From a virus: a stretch of DNA of 41,760 nucleotides. The DNA is taken from positions 1 through 41,760 of the IMG/VR virus record IMGVR_UViG_3300005663_000099. One strand, given 5' to 3'. Made by a program: the position numbers and the translations under genes. How positions within the stretch are numbered: the stretch's first letter is position 1; each line of letters opens with the position of its first letter. The notes beneath the pieces are model-generated. The model saw only the letters and a program-made list of their open reading frames with translations, was not told the origin of the DNA and made no database searches. Of the stretch, positions 34,146 to 41,741 are shown piece by piece.

Positions 34146-35146
34146 GCGAGTTCATGCTGATCGACGGTTCGCTCATGGCCTACCGCTACTACGAAGCGAT
34201 GCCGGACCTGTCGAACAGTTCAGGTACGCCGACGAACGTGGAGTACGGGATGCTCCGCGGTCTCGAATCCCTGGAGCGGAAGTACCCCGACGCGCAGCTC
34301 GTGCTGGTGTGGGATTCTCCCAAGGCCAAGAGCGAGAAGCAGAAGATCGACCCGCTGTACAAGGCGAACCGCTCGCCCGGCGGCAAGCGCGGTCTGTGGT
34401 CGCGGCTGGAGAGGTTGAAGGAGCGCGTGATCCGGCACAGGTGGGCTAACGCGAAGCTGGACGGGATTGAGGCCGACGAAGTAATGTACAGCATCGCACG
34501 CCACCTTGCACCGGCCTACCCACACGAGACCAACATCCCTTCCAAGAACCTAGTGCTCCTGTACACGAACGACGAGGATCTGCTGCAGACGATCACCGAC
34601 AATATCATAGTGCTCAAGTCCCACCAGTCCAAGATATTCGAGTGGGACGGGGAGAAGGTAGTGGAGAAGTTCGGCGTCCACCCACACCAGCTCCCGCTAC
34701 TCCGCGCGGCACTCGGTGACAAGTCCGACAACCTGCCTGGATGCGGATGCCTCGGCCGGCCGAAACTCGCGCAGGCCGTACGCGAGGCGTTCAAGGTCGC
34801 CTTCGAATCACGTCAAGTTTCAGCTGGTCCTGCCGACCTCGTCAAGAACATCGCGGAGAACCACGTCACGTGGTTCGGCCCTAAGACCAGGGTCAAGTGG
34901 GACGGCTTCGTGGCTAGCGGCCAGCTCCACCGCAACTTCGAGCTGATGCAGATCAGGCTCAACCCCGACGTCGAGACCGAGCGGGAGTTCTACCGCAGCA
35001 ACCACGTGCGGAAGGTGACCATGCTCTGGGTGGAACCCACGCTGGAGGTCGAGCCGGTGGCGGAGGCCCTGGCCGAGTGGGAGATCAAGTCGCTGCGGAT
35101 GTGCAAGGAAGTGTTCGCGAAGGCGGAGGACGACGAGGAGTTCTAG
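34142..35146 (+). CDS. FEN-type 5'-3' exonuclease
   Basis: 334 residues. Removes RNA primers and 5' flaps; it is the separate 5' nuclease that family A polymerases of this type need. The metal-site residues are recognisable: MLIDGSLMAYRY (Asp8), VLVWDSPKAKSEKQ then YKANRSPGG (arch), GIEADEVMYSIA, LLYTNDEDLLQ, and the helix-3-turn-helix entry ALGDKSDNLPGCGCLG (190-205). The C-terminus ends AKAEDDEEF, an acidic tail with terminal Phe. ATG overlaps the upstream stop; its stop overlaps the next GTG (TAGTG). Normal length. Confidence 0.88.
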   Translation: MSEFMLIDGSLMAYRYYEAMPDLSNSSGTPTNVEYGMLRGLESLERKYPDAQLVLVWDSPKAKSEKQKIDPLYKANRSPGGKRGLWSRLERLKERVIRHRWANAKLDGIEADEVMYSIARHLAPAYPHETNIPSKNLVLLYTNDEDLLQTITDNIIVLKSHQSKIFEWDGEKVVEKFGVHPHQLPLLRAALGDKSDNLPGCGCLGRPKLAQAVREAFKVAFESRQVSAGPADLVKNIAENHVTWFGPKTRVKWDGFVASGQLHRNFELMQIRLNPDVETEREFYRSNHVRKVTMLWVEPTLEVEPVAEALAEWEIKSLRMCKEVFAKAEDDEEF

Positions 35147-37989
35147 TGGCTGACGTCAACGAGACCCTGGCCTGGCTCGAGCAGTTTGACGTGCACGGCG
35201 AGTCGATAGGTGAGGACGAGTTCAAGACCCTGTGTCCGTTCCACGAGGACACGGAGCCGTCTTGCTCGATCAACCTAGACAAGCGTGTATTCAAGTGCTA
35301 CGCGTGCGGAGCACAGGGCGACATCTTCAAATTCCTGGCTGGGAAGATCGGCAAGTCTAAGTCGGCCGTCCAGAAGCTGCTCAAGATTCAGAGTGCGGCA
35401 GGCGACCTCGACACCATCTCGCCTGACCTGATCCTCAAGTGGCACCGCGATCTGCGGGCGTCGAAGAAGTGGCTGAACGTCCTGAAGGGCAAGGGCATCG
35501 AACCGCAGACGGTGGACGACTACCTGCTAGGGATCGACGGTAAGCGCATCACCATCCCGGTGAAGAACAGAGCCGGCGACTTCGTCAATGTCCGCAAGTA
35601 CAAACCCAACGCTGTCGCGACAGACAAGAAGACGATCAACCTCAAGGGGTACGGCAACGCGATGCTGTACCCTATGGAGGCTCTGGGCTTCGACGAGATC
35701 TTCGTAACGGAGGGCGAGTGCAAGGCTCTCCTGCTGAACCAGCTCGGGTTCCCGGCTGTGTCTCCGACTGGTGGAGCTGACACGTGGTCCGAGTCCTGGA
35801 ACCTGCACTTCGCCGACAAGCGCGTGGTGGTGATCTACGACATAGACGACGCCGGCAGAGCCGGCGCGAACCGAGTGGCCAAGAACGTCTACCCCGTCGC
35901 CACCGACGTCCGGGTGGTCAGACTTCCCATGTCGCGCAAGGAGTACCGCAAGGGTGACATAACGGACTTCGTCGTGGCGCTTGGCCACGGCGCCGAGGAG
36001 ATCCGCAGGCTGGTCGAGAACTCCGAGCCGTGGTCTCCTTCCATCTTCTTCGACGAGGGGGAGGTCGAAGACGAGAAGGTTCACACGATGCACCTGGCGA
36101 AGTCCTCGTCGGCCAAGTACTCCGGCAAACTGGTCGAGAGCGAGGTGGTCGTAAGCGCGAAGGACGTCGCTCCGTACATCGTGCCGAAGAAGTTCGAGGT
36201 CAAGTGCACGAAGGACAAGGAGATCTGCACGATCTGCCCCATCTTCAATTCCAAGGACGAGGGCACGGTCACGATAGACAACAAGCACCCGGTGCTGCTC
36301 GAGATGCTGAACATCCACAAGGACAAGCTGGCCCGCGTACTCCAACGGGCGGCGAGCATCCCGAAGCAGTGCGACGTCTGCCGATTCAAGATCATCGAGA
36401 CGGTGAACATCGAGGAGCTCCGCCTGGTGCCCCAGCTCGGTATCAGCACGACCGAGGAGGAGCACGTCGCGAAGCGCGCATTCTACGTCGGCTACGGGAT
36501 AGAGACGAACAGCCCGTACGTCATCAGGGCCAGGGTAGTCCCGGAGCCGAACACGCAGTACGCGACGATGATCGTCTACGAGGCCGAGGCCGCGCAGGAT
36601 TCGCTGAGCACGTTCAAGCTCACGGAGAAGATGGCCAGGAGGCTGATGAAGTTCCAGCCGGACGCCTGGACCGAGGCCAGCGTGGATCAGAGACTCGACG
36701 AGATCTACGAGGACCTGGAGGCCAACGTCACCAGGATCTACCAGCGCCGGGACATGCACCTGCTAGTGGACCTGGTCTACCACTCCGTGCTCTACATCCC
36801 ATTCCAGGGGAAGAACGTGAAGGGGTGGGTCGAGGGCATCATCCTAGGCGACTCGGGCCAGGGCAAGTCGGAGACCGCGTCGCTGATGCGGAACCACTAC
36901 AGCCTCGGCGAGAAGTTCGACACGAAGGGGGCGACCGCGGCCGGTCTCCTGGGCGGAGCGATGGAGACGGCCAAGAGGTGGTTCATCACGTGGGGGATCA
37001 TCCCGCTGAACGACAGGCGCCTCGTGATACTCGAGGAGATCAAGGGGATGAACCCCGAGGTCATCGCCAAGCTCACGGACATGCGGTCGTCGGGCGTCGC
37101 GGAGATCGTCAAGATCGAGAGGGCGAAGACCAACGCCAGGTGCAGGCTGCTCTGGATCAGCAACCCCCGCGCGGACAAGCAGATCATGTCGTACAACTTC
37201 GGGGTGGGGGCGATCAAGGAACTGATCGGCTCGCTCGAGGACATACGCCGATTCGACATCGCGATCCTCGTCGCGTCCGGCGAGGTCGACAAGAAGTGGC
37301 TCAACGTGTCGGACAAAGACCGTCCGAAGATCAAGGCCACCTACGACCAGGAGTTGTGCCGCTCGCTCGTGCTGTGGGCCTGGTCGATGGATCCGAAGTC
37401 GGTTAGGATAGACGACGACGCGCAGGCTCAGCTGCTCAAGTACGCCGGCGAGATGGGCGACAAGTACTCGTCGCAGATACCGCTAGTGGAGACGGCCGAC
37501 CACCGGCTGAAGCTGCTCCGCCTGTCGGCGTCCCTCGCCGCACGGACGTTCTCAACCGATAACGGAGGGAGCAGCCTGACCGTGCGCAAGTGCCACGTCG
37601 ACTACATCGCGAATTTCATGGACAAGCTCTACTCCTCCGCTGTGTTCGGCTACAACACGTTCAGCGACCTGCTACGGGGCGAGGACTCGCTGCACGACGA
37701 GAAGGAGATAATCAACGAGCTGTCCGCCATCCCCCACGCGAAGGACACGGTGAGATCGCTCCTCGAGAGCAAGGGCATCACGGTCTTCGACATAGCGGAC
37801 CTGACCGGGATGGACATGGACAAGTGCCGGGAGCTGATCGGGTTCCTGGTGCGGAAGAACGCGCTGAAGAAGGGCAGGCGGGCGTACGTGAAGTCGCCGG
37901 CGTTCATCGCCCTGCTCAAGCGACTCCAGCTCGGCGACGAGTTGGAGAACAGGACGGCGGCAGACATCACTGGCGAGGAGGAGTTCTGA
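35146..37989 (+). CDS. DnaG-type primase fused to an MCM-like AAA+ helicase
   Basis: 947 residues from GTG 35146. Residues about 25-65 are a CHC2 zinc finger (Cys30, His33, Cys51, Cys54). About 130-290 is a TOPRIM primase core (FVTEGECKALLL, Glu189; YDIDDAGRAG, Asp232-235). A middle region has two CxxC pairs (361/364, 409/412) as in the zinc subdomain of MCM N-termini. The helicase part has Walker A GDSGQGKS (568-575), GATAAGLLGG, Walker B LVILEE (626-631; Glu-Glu for Asp-Glu), RCRLLWISNPR (sensor) and IRRFD (700-704, arginine finger). Phage primase fusions normally carry a DnaB/RecA-type helicase. C-terminal winged helix follows, then GEEEF. Overlaps neighbours at both ends. Confidence 0.82.
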   Translation: MADVNETLAWLEQFDVHGESIGEDEFKTLCPFHEDTEPSCSINLDKRVFKCYACGAQGDIFKFLAGKIGKSKSAVQKLLKIQSAAGDLDTISPDLILKWHRDLRASKKWLNVLKGKGIEPQTVDDYLLGIDGKRITIPVKNRAGDFVNVRKYKPNAVATDKKTINLKGYGNAMLYPMEALGFDEIFVTEGECKALLLNQLGFPAVSPTGGADTWSESWNLHFADKRVVVIYDIDDAGRAGANRVAKNVYPVATDVRVVRLPMSRKEYRKGDITDFVVALGHGAEEIRRLVENSEPWSPSIFFDEGEVEDEKVHTMHLAKSSSAKYSGKLVESEVVVSAKDVAPYIVPKKFEVKCTKDKEICTICPIFNSKDEGTVTIDNKHPVLLEMLNIHKDKLARVLQRAASIPKQCDVCRFKIIETVNIEELRLVPQLGISTTEEEHVAKRAFYVGYGIETNSPYVIRARVVPEPNTQYATMIVYEAEAAQDSLSTFKLTEKMARRLMKFQPDAWTEASVDQRLDEIYEDLEANVTRIYQRRDMHLLVDLVYHSVLYIPFQGKNVKGWVEGIILGDSGQGKSETASLMRNHYSLGEKFDTKGATAAGLLGGAMETAKRWFITWGIIPLNDRRLVILEEIKGMNPEVIAKLTDMRSSGVAEIVKIERAKTNARCRLLWISNPRADKQIMSYNFGVGAIKELIGSLEDIRRFDIAILVASGEVDKKWLNVSDKDRPKIKATYDQELCRSLVLWAWSMDPKSVRIDDDAQAQLLKYAGEMGDKYSSQIPLVETADHRLKLLRLSASLAARTFSTDNGGSSLTVRKCHVDYIANFMDKLYSSAVFGYNTFSDLLRGEDSLHDEKEIINELSAIPHAKDTVRSLLESKGITVFDIADLTGMDMDKCRELIGFLVRKNALKKGRRAYVKSPAFIALLKRLQLGDELENRTAADITGEEEF

Positions 37990-38327
37990 TGATGGTCGTT
38001 CCCACCGATGTGTACCTGGAGCAGGTCAAGATCCAGGTCAGGACCAAGGGCCGGTACCCGACCGACAAGCACGAGGACCACAAGGACCGCTGCCTCCAGC
38101 TCGCGGCCGAGGTGTTCGAGGTGCTGGAGCTGGCCGAGTGGAAGCCGCACCGCCACGACCGGACCAAACCCATCGACAGGGAGAAGCTGAAGGACGAGCT
38201 GGTGGACGTCTACAAGTTCTGGCTGAACCTCCTCATCATCCACGGCATCGGACCGCAGGAGTTCGAGGACGCCTACAACAAGAAGCACGGGATCGTGCTG
38301 GACAGACTACGACAGGAGGGGTTATGA
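37989..38327 (+). CDS. MazG/dUTPase-like all-alpha NTP pyrophosphohydrolase
   Basis: 112 residues. The metal-binding helices are visible as AAEVFEVLELAEW and KDELVDVYKFWLNLLI, followed by the end typical of the superfamily (FEDAYNKKHGIVLDRL). Members hydrolyse NTPs or dNTPs to the monophosphate and pyrophosphate. ATG at 37989 overlaps the primase stop (TGATGA); an ATG follows directly. It is coupled to a second pyrophosphohydrolase gene and the DNA polymerase. Substrate unknown. Confidence 0.7.
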   Translation: MMVVPTDVYLEQVKIQVRTKGRYPTDKHEDHKDRCLQLAAEVFEVLELAEWKPHRHDRTKPIDREKLKDELVDVYKFWLNLLIIHGIGPQEFEDAYNKKHGIVLDRLRQEGL

Positions 38328-38752
38328 CACAGGATGACAGGGCCGACAAGTTCGACATCGCCGACGAGAGGGTGAGGGTGGATCTGCTGCCGTCCCACCC
38401 GCTGGTCGAGATCGCGAAGGTGCTCACCCACGGCGCCGGGAAGTACGGGGCGGACAACTGGCGACGGGGCCTGGAGTGGAGGAGGTACTACGGCGCGGTG
38501 ATGCGTCACATGCTCGCGTGGGAGGGAGGCGAGGACCTGGACCCGGACAGCGGACTGTCCCACCTCGCGTGCGCGGGATGCAACGTCCTCTTCCTGATCG
38601 AGATGGCCAGGACGCGACCGGACCTGGACGACAGGTTCAAGTACAAGGCCGAGCTGATCGGCGACTCCGACGTCAAAGTTCGCTACCTGCCGCGCAGTCC
38701 GCTTCAGACGGGAGGCATCGCGCATGGCGCGGACCCTGATACAGACAGCTGA
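38324..38752 (+). CDS. dATP/dGTP pyrophosphohydrolase-like protein (MazZ-type, DUF5664)
   Basis: 142 residues from ATG 38324 (AGGAGGGG upstream, ATGA overlap). The sequence follows the DUF5664 pattern: RVDLLPSHPLVEIAKVLTHG, AGKYGADNWRRGLEW, RRYYGAVMRHMLAWEGGED and LSHLACAGCNVLFLIE. Characterised MazZ proteins hydrolyse dATP/dGTP in phages that replace adenine with diaminopurine, but the family is also common in ordinary phages, and no PurZ is in the window. The last 29 bases overlap the polymerase gene. Confidence 0.75.
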   Translation: MTQDDRADKFDIADERVRVDLLPSHPLVEIAKVLTHGAGKYGADNWRRGLEWRRYYGAVMRHMLAWEGGEDLDPDSGLSHLACAGCNVLFLIEMARTRPDLDDRFKYKAELIGDSDVKVRYLPRSPLQTGGIAHGADPDTDS

Positions 38753-40622
38753 GCAGCTCCCGCGGTTCGATCCGAAGGAGCCGCTGTTCGTCGACCTGGA
38801 GACCACCTCCTTCGACGACGGCGAGCCGGCGTTCCAACCGTTCAAAGGTCACAGGGCGGCGGGCTACGCGATCTGCACGGCGGACGGGAGGGACGCCTGG
38901 TACCTCCCGCTCCGCCACCACGGGTCGGACGTGGCCGAGAAGGTCAACCACAACTTCGATCTGAAGCAGGCGCAGTCCTGGCTCCAGGGCGTGATCGGCT
39001 CCGGCCGGGACATCCACAACCACAACATCAAGTTCGACGGGCGCTTCTGGCACTTCGACGGGTGCGAGGCGAAGGGCAGGCTGGTGGACACGCTGGTGCT
39101 CGCCCGCCTGGTCGACAACGACCGGGTGGCGTACGGCCTGAACGCGCTGACCGGATCCAAGACCGACGAGGACATCAAGGCCTACCTGAAGTCCATCAAG
39201 TCCAAGGACTACGGTCGCGTGCCGATAGACCTCATGGCCAGGTACGCGATGAACGACGTGGTCATCACGCAGAAGCTCGAGGTCGAGCTGCTGAAGAAGC
39301 TCCGGCCGGAGACCGCCCCCGTGTGGGACGTCGAGCAGAGGCTCACCAGCCAGCTGCTCAAGTGGGAGATACACGGGATACGGGTTAACAAGAGGCGGCT
39401 GGCTAAGGCATGGAGGGTCAGGCTGGAGCAGGCCATAGGCCTGGAGGAGCAGGTCCACGAGGCAGCGGGCGTGGTGTTCGACGTGAACTCCGACAAGGAC
39501 GTCACGCGGGTGATGATAGGGAAGCTCGGCATCGAGCCGGTCGCCTGGACCAAGTCCAAGAACCCGCAGTGGAACAAGGAGGCGCTGGCGATGATCCACC
39601 ATCCCATCGCGCGCCTGCTGGCGGAGTGCAGGAGGGAGTACCACTTCTGCTCGCTCTTCTGCGAGGGCTGGCTGAAGAGGATCGGCGACGACGGGAGGAT
39701 GCACGCCAACTTCAACCTGGGTGGCACGAGGACGGGGCGCCTGTCGTCCAGCGACCCTAACCTGCAGAACTCCAACGACGACGCGAAGCAGAACATCGAC
39801 GCGGACGAGGACTGTGACATAGTATCCAGCGACTTCTCGCAGATCGAGTACAGACTCTTCGGCCACTACGCCGGGGACAGGGAGATCATCGCGGCGTACG
39901 CCGCGAACCCCAATCAGGATTACCACCAGGCCCTCGCCGACATGCTCGGCATCTCGAGGCAGGTGGCGAAGACCATGAACTTCGCGTTCATCTACGGGAT
40001 GGGAAAGCGCAAGCTGCTGAGGAAGCTGTCGGTGATGATGGCCCACGAGTCAGAGGACTCCGCGATGATCGCGAGGCTGACGTCGTTCCTGCCGAACTAC
40101 GACGGGCACGAACTGCAGGAGGCGGACTACGACAAGATCGCGTCGAACGTCTTCGACACCTACCACAGGAAGATGCCCGCGGTCCGCAAGCTGACGCGCC
40201 GGGTGAAGGACAAGGTCGAGGTCCACGGCTACCTCCGTAATTGGAGGGGGCGGATCTACAGGTTCCCGGATCCGCAGTACAGCTACAAGGCGCCGAACTA
40301 CCTGATCCAGGGATCGGCCGCGGACATCTTCAAGGAGAGGCTGCTCGCCGTCCTCGAGCAGTTCCCCTACGCCCGCCTCGTGACGAACGTCCACGACGAC
40401 TGCGTGTTCTCCGTGCCGAAGGACATGACGGAGGAGTTCGTCCGCGAACACCGCAAGGTGCTCGTCGACGTTCAGCCGGTTGAGGGGACGAAGCCGCTCC
40501 GAGTTCCGATGGTCGTCGAGACGAAAGTCAGCAGCAGGGTGTGGGGACAAGCGGTGAAGGTCGGCGACGACGGAGACGTGGCCAAGGCCCTCGCGGAAAG
40601 TGAGTTCGGGCACGCGGCGTGA
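38724..40622 (+). CDS. Family A DNA polymerase with 3'-5' exonuclease
   Basis: 632 residues. The replicative polymerase. Exonuclease residues: FVDLETTSF (Asp24, Glu26), HNIKFDGRFW, YAMNDVVITQKL. Polymerase motif A SSDFSQIEYRLFGHY (catalytic Asp370), motif B RQVAKTMNFAFIYGMG (Lys416, Phe420, Tyr424) and motif C VHDDCVF (Asp558, Asp559; Asp in place of the usual Glu). No 5' nuclease domain, in line with the separate FEN gene. GGAGG (38711-38715) sits eight bases before the ATG. It is the last large gene of the replication operon. Confidence 0.93.
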   Translation: MARTLIQTAEQLPRFDPKEPLFVDLETTSFDDGEPAFQPFKGHRAAGYAICTADGRDAWYLPLRHHGSDVAEKVNHNFDLKQAQSWLQGVIGSGRDIHNHNIKFDGRFWHFDGCEAKGRLVDTLVLARLVDNDRVAYGLNALTGSKTDEDIKAYLKSIKSKDYGRVPIDLMARYAMNDVVITQKLEVELLKKLRPETAPVWDVEQRLTSQLLKWEIHGIRVNKRRLAKAWRVRLEQAIGLEEQVHEAAGVVFDVNSDKDVTRVMIGKLGIEPVAWTKSKNPQWNKEALAMIHHPIARLLAECRREYHFCSLFCEGWLKRIGDDGRMHANFNLGGTRTGRLSSSDPNLQNSNDDAKQNIDADEDCDIVSSDFSQIEYRLFGHYAGDREIIAAYAANPNQDYHQALADMLGISRQVAKTMNFAFIYGMGKRKLLRKLSVMMAHESEDSAMIARLTSFLPNYDGHELQEADYDKIASNVFDTYHRKMPAVRKLTRRVKDKVEVHGYLRNWRGRIYRFPDPQYSYKAPNYLIQGSAADIFKERLLAVLEQFPYARLVTNVHDDCVFSVPKDMTEEFVREHRKVLVDVQPVEGTKPLRVPMVVETKVSSRVWGQAVKVGDDGDVAKALAESEFGHAA

Positions 40623-40807
40623 GGCTTGGCGCAGTACCTATACCGCACTGGTGTATCTCCTCGCGGGACATGCCCAGAGGGGACCTGGGGAAGCGGTCAG
40701 AATGGTCATCCGGAGTCCGTAGGATAGCCGCCACCGAGATCCGCCAGTCTCGGGGTAGGATTACAAGCCCGGGGGCCAAAGGGCCAAATCTGAGGGGCAG
40801 GGGCTAG
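40619..40807 (+). CDS. Doubtful short ORF after the polymerase
   Basis: 62 codons from a GTG overlapping the polymerase stop to TAG just before the terminator. The composition is Arg/Gly/Ser-rich without clear structure and no ribosome site is convincing. The stretch also contains possible RNA hairpins (CCGAGA/TCTCGG, about 40734-40755), so it may be untranslated. Confidence 0.25.
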   Translation: MRLGAVPIPHWCISSRDMPRGDLGKRSEWSSGVRRIAATEIRQSRGRITSPGAKGPNLRGRG

Positions 40808-40830
40808 TTAGGACGCGTCCTAAAGTTTTT
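40808..40830 (+). terminator. Rho-independent terminator of the replication operon
   Basis: The perfect 16-base palindrome TTAGGACGCGTCCTAA (40808-40823) can form a 6-base-pair stem with a CGCG loop and is followed by AGTTTTT. The stem is short, but the T-run and location after the polymerase gene support termination. Confidence 0.6.
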
Positions 40831-40851
40831 CAAGTTTCTCAGGTTTTCTAG

Positions 40852-40880
40852 TGTACAACGCGAGAGGTGCGGTGTATATT
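40852..40880 (+). promoter_or_regulatory. Promoter of small-gene cassette 1
   Basis: TGTACA (40852-40857), 17 bases, TATATT (40875-40880). The spacer ends GCGGTG, exactly as in the promoter at 41213-41241. The same -35 core TGTAC occurs in the replication promoter at 30014. Confidence 0.65.
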
Positions 40881-40935
40881 GATACAGGTGAATGACATGA
40901 ACGAACACAACACGACACTACGAGGAAAACGAACC

Positions 40936-41211
40936 ATGCGAACTGAAGAACGCAAGCTCTGCGAAAAACTCTTCCACGTCAAAGTCATCCGCTTCAGTGG
41001 AAGCTACCGCGTCGCGGTGTTCGACTTCAGCTACAATCAGACACTCGAGGGAACGTCGATGAGCCAAGGCTCACGCCGTTCGAAGTACATCAACGACCTT
41101 CCCTTCGCATCGAGAGACGAAGCACAGAAGCTCGCGAACGCATACGCATCAAGCGCGTCCTACGAGACGAAGAGCTTCCGTCATTGGAAGCACAAAAACT
41201 TTCAGATTTAA
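40936..41211 (+). CDS. Small unknown protein, cassette 1
   Basis: 91 residues, MRTEERKLCEKLFHVKVIRF and on; alpha/beta with a basic, aromatic C-terminus (SFRHWKHKNFQI). I chose ATG 40936 because the 25 bases before it (ACGACACTACGAGG...) and the first codons ATGCGAAC match those of the next cassette at 41285, and a GAGGA lies nine bases upstream. An ATG at 40897 with AGGTGA is a possible longer form. Function unknown; codon use is less GC-rich than in the main operons. Confidence 0.6.
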   Translation: MRTEERKLCEKLFHVKVIRFSGSYRVAVFDFSYNQTLEGTSMSQGSRRSKYINDLPFASRDEAQKLANAYASSASYETKSFRHWKHKNFQI

Positions 41212-41212
41212 T

Positions 41213-41241
41213 TGTACATCCGCGGATTCGCGGTGTATGAT
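41213..41241 (+). promoter_or_regulatory. Promoter of small-gene cassette 2
   Basis: TGTACA (41213-41218), 17 bases ending GCGGTG, TATGAT (41236-41241). It begins two bases after the cassette 1 stop codon and parallels the promoter at 40852 in sequence and spacing. Confidence 0.65.
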
Positions 41242-41284
41242 AGTAAGAGTGAAACGCACGACGACACTACGGAGGACACGGGAC

Positions 41285-41470
41285 ATGCGAACAAAGAGAA
41301 TCATCAACGTCAAACAACAGCCGAACGGATCGACGCCTGAAACCAATGGGCCGTTCGTGTATCTCGTCAAGAAGTTGACGAATGTCACGACGCCACACAT
41401 CGGCAAGGCGACCACTCAGCGACAAGTCTTGGAGCTCATCAACAGAGGCATCACGGTCAACGTGGCTTAA
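41285..41470 (+). CDS. Small unknown protein, cassette 2
   Basis: 61 residues from ATG 41285, with GGAGGA eight bases upstream: MRTKRIINVKQQPNGSTPET, then a beta/helix part (GPFVYLVKKLTNV; QRQVLELINRGITVNVA). The text 'THIGKATTQRQVLELI' resembles no family I know. The leader and start are homologous to cassette 1, but the proteins are not obviously related. Function unknown, perhaps an early host-interaction gene. Confidence 0.6.
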   Translation: MRTKRIINVKQQPNGSTPETNGPFVYLVKKLTNVTTPHIGKATTQRQVLELINRGITVNVA

Positions 41471-41531
41471 GGTACGGCGCGAGCGTCGCGTCGACATCAC
41501 GAAGTAGGCACGAAGAACGGAGGGCACGGGT

Positions 41532-41741
41532 ATGGGAAACACGGAGGTGGTGGCGAGGCTTCGCGGACTCCTCGTCAAGGTCAAGGACGCGGTCGCCGAG
41601 GGGGACGACATGAACAAGGACATCGACCTCCACGCCGCGGTCCTCGACGCCTCGGACATCGAGTTCGACGAGATCCGCGAAGAGCTCTCGGAAGTCGAGA
41701 GCAACCTCGAGCAGATCATCGAGGACGTCGACGGCGACTGA
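41532..41741 (+). CDS. Small acidic helical protein
   Basis: 69 residues, nearly all helix with an acidic C-terminus (EVESNLEQIIEDVDGD). CGGAGGG lies ten bases before the ATG, in a leader like that of cassette 2 (ACGGAGGGCACGGG). No promoter of the TGTACA type was seen in the 60 bases upstream, so it may be read from the 41213 promoter. Not recognised. Confidence 0.55.
   Translation: MGNTEVVARLRGLLVKVKDAVAEGDDMNKDIDLHAAVLDASDIEFDEIREELSEVESNLEQIIEDVDGD

Noticed and set aside
37989-40622. Claim that this is a diaminopurine (Z-genome) phage
   Set aside because: Only a MazZ-like gene is seen. PurZ and DatZ are absent from the window, and the family is common in ordinary phages.
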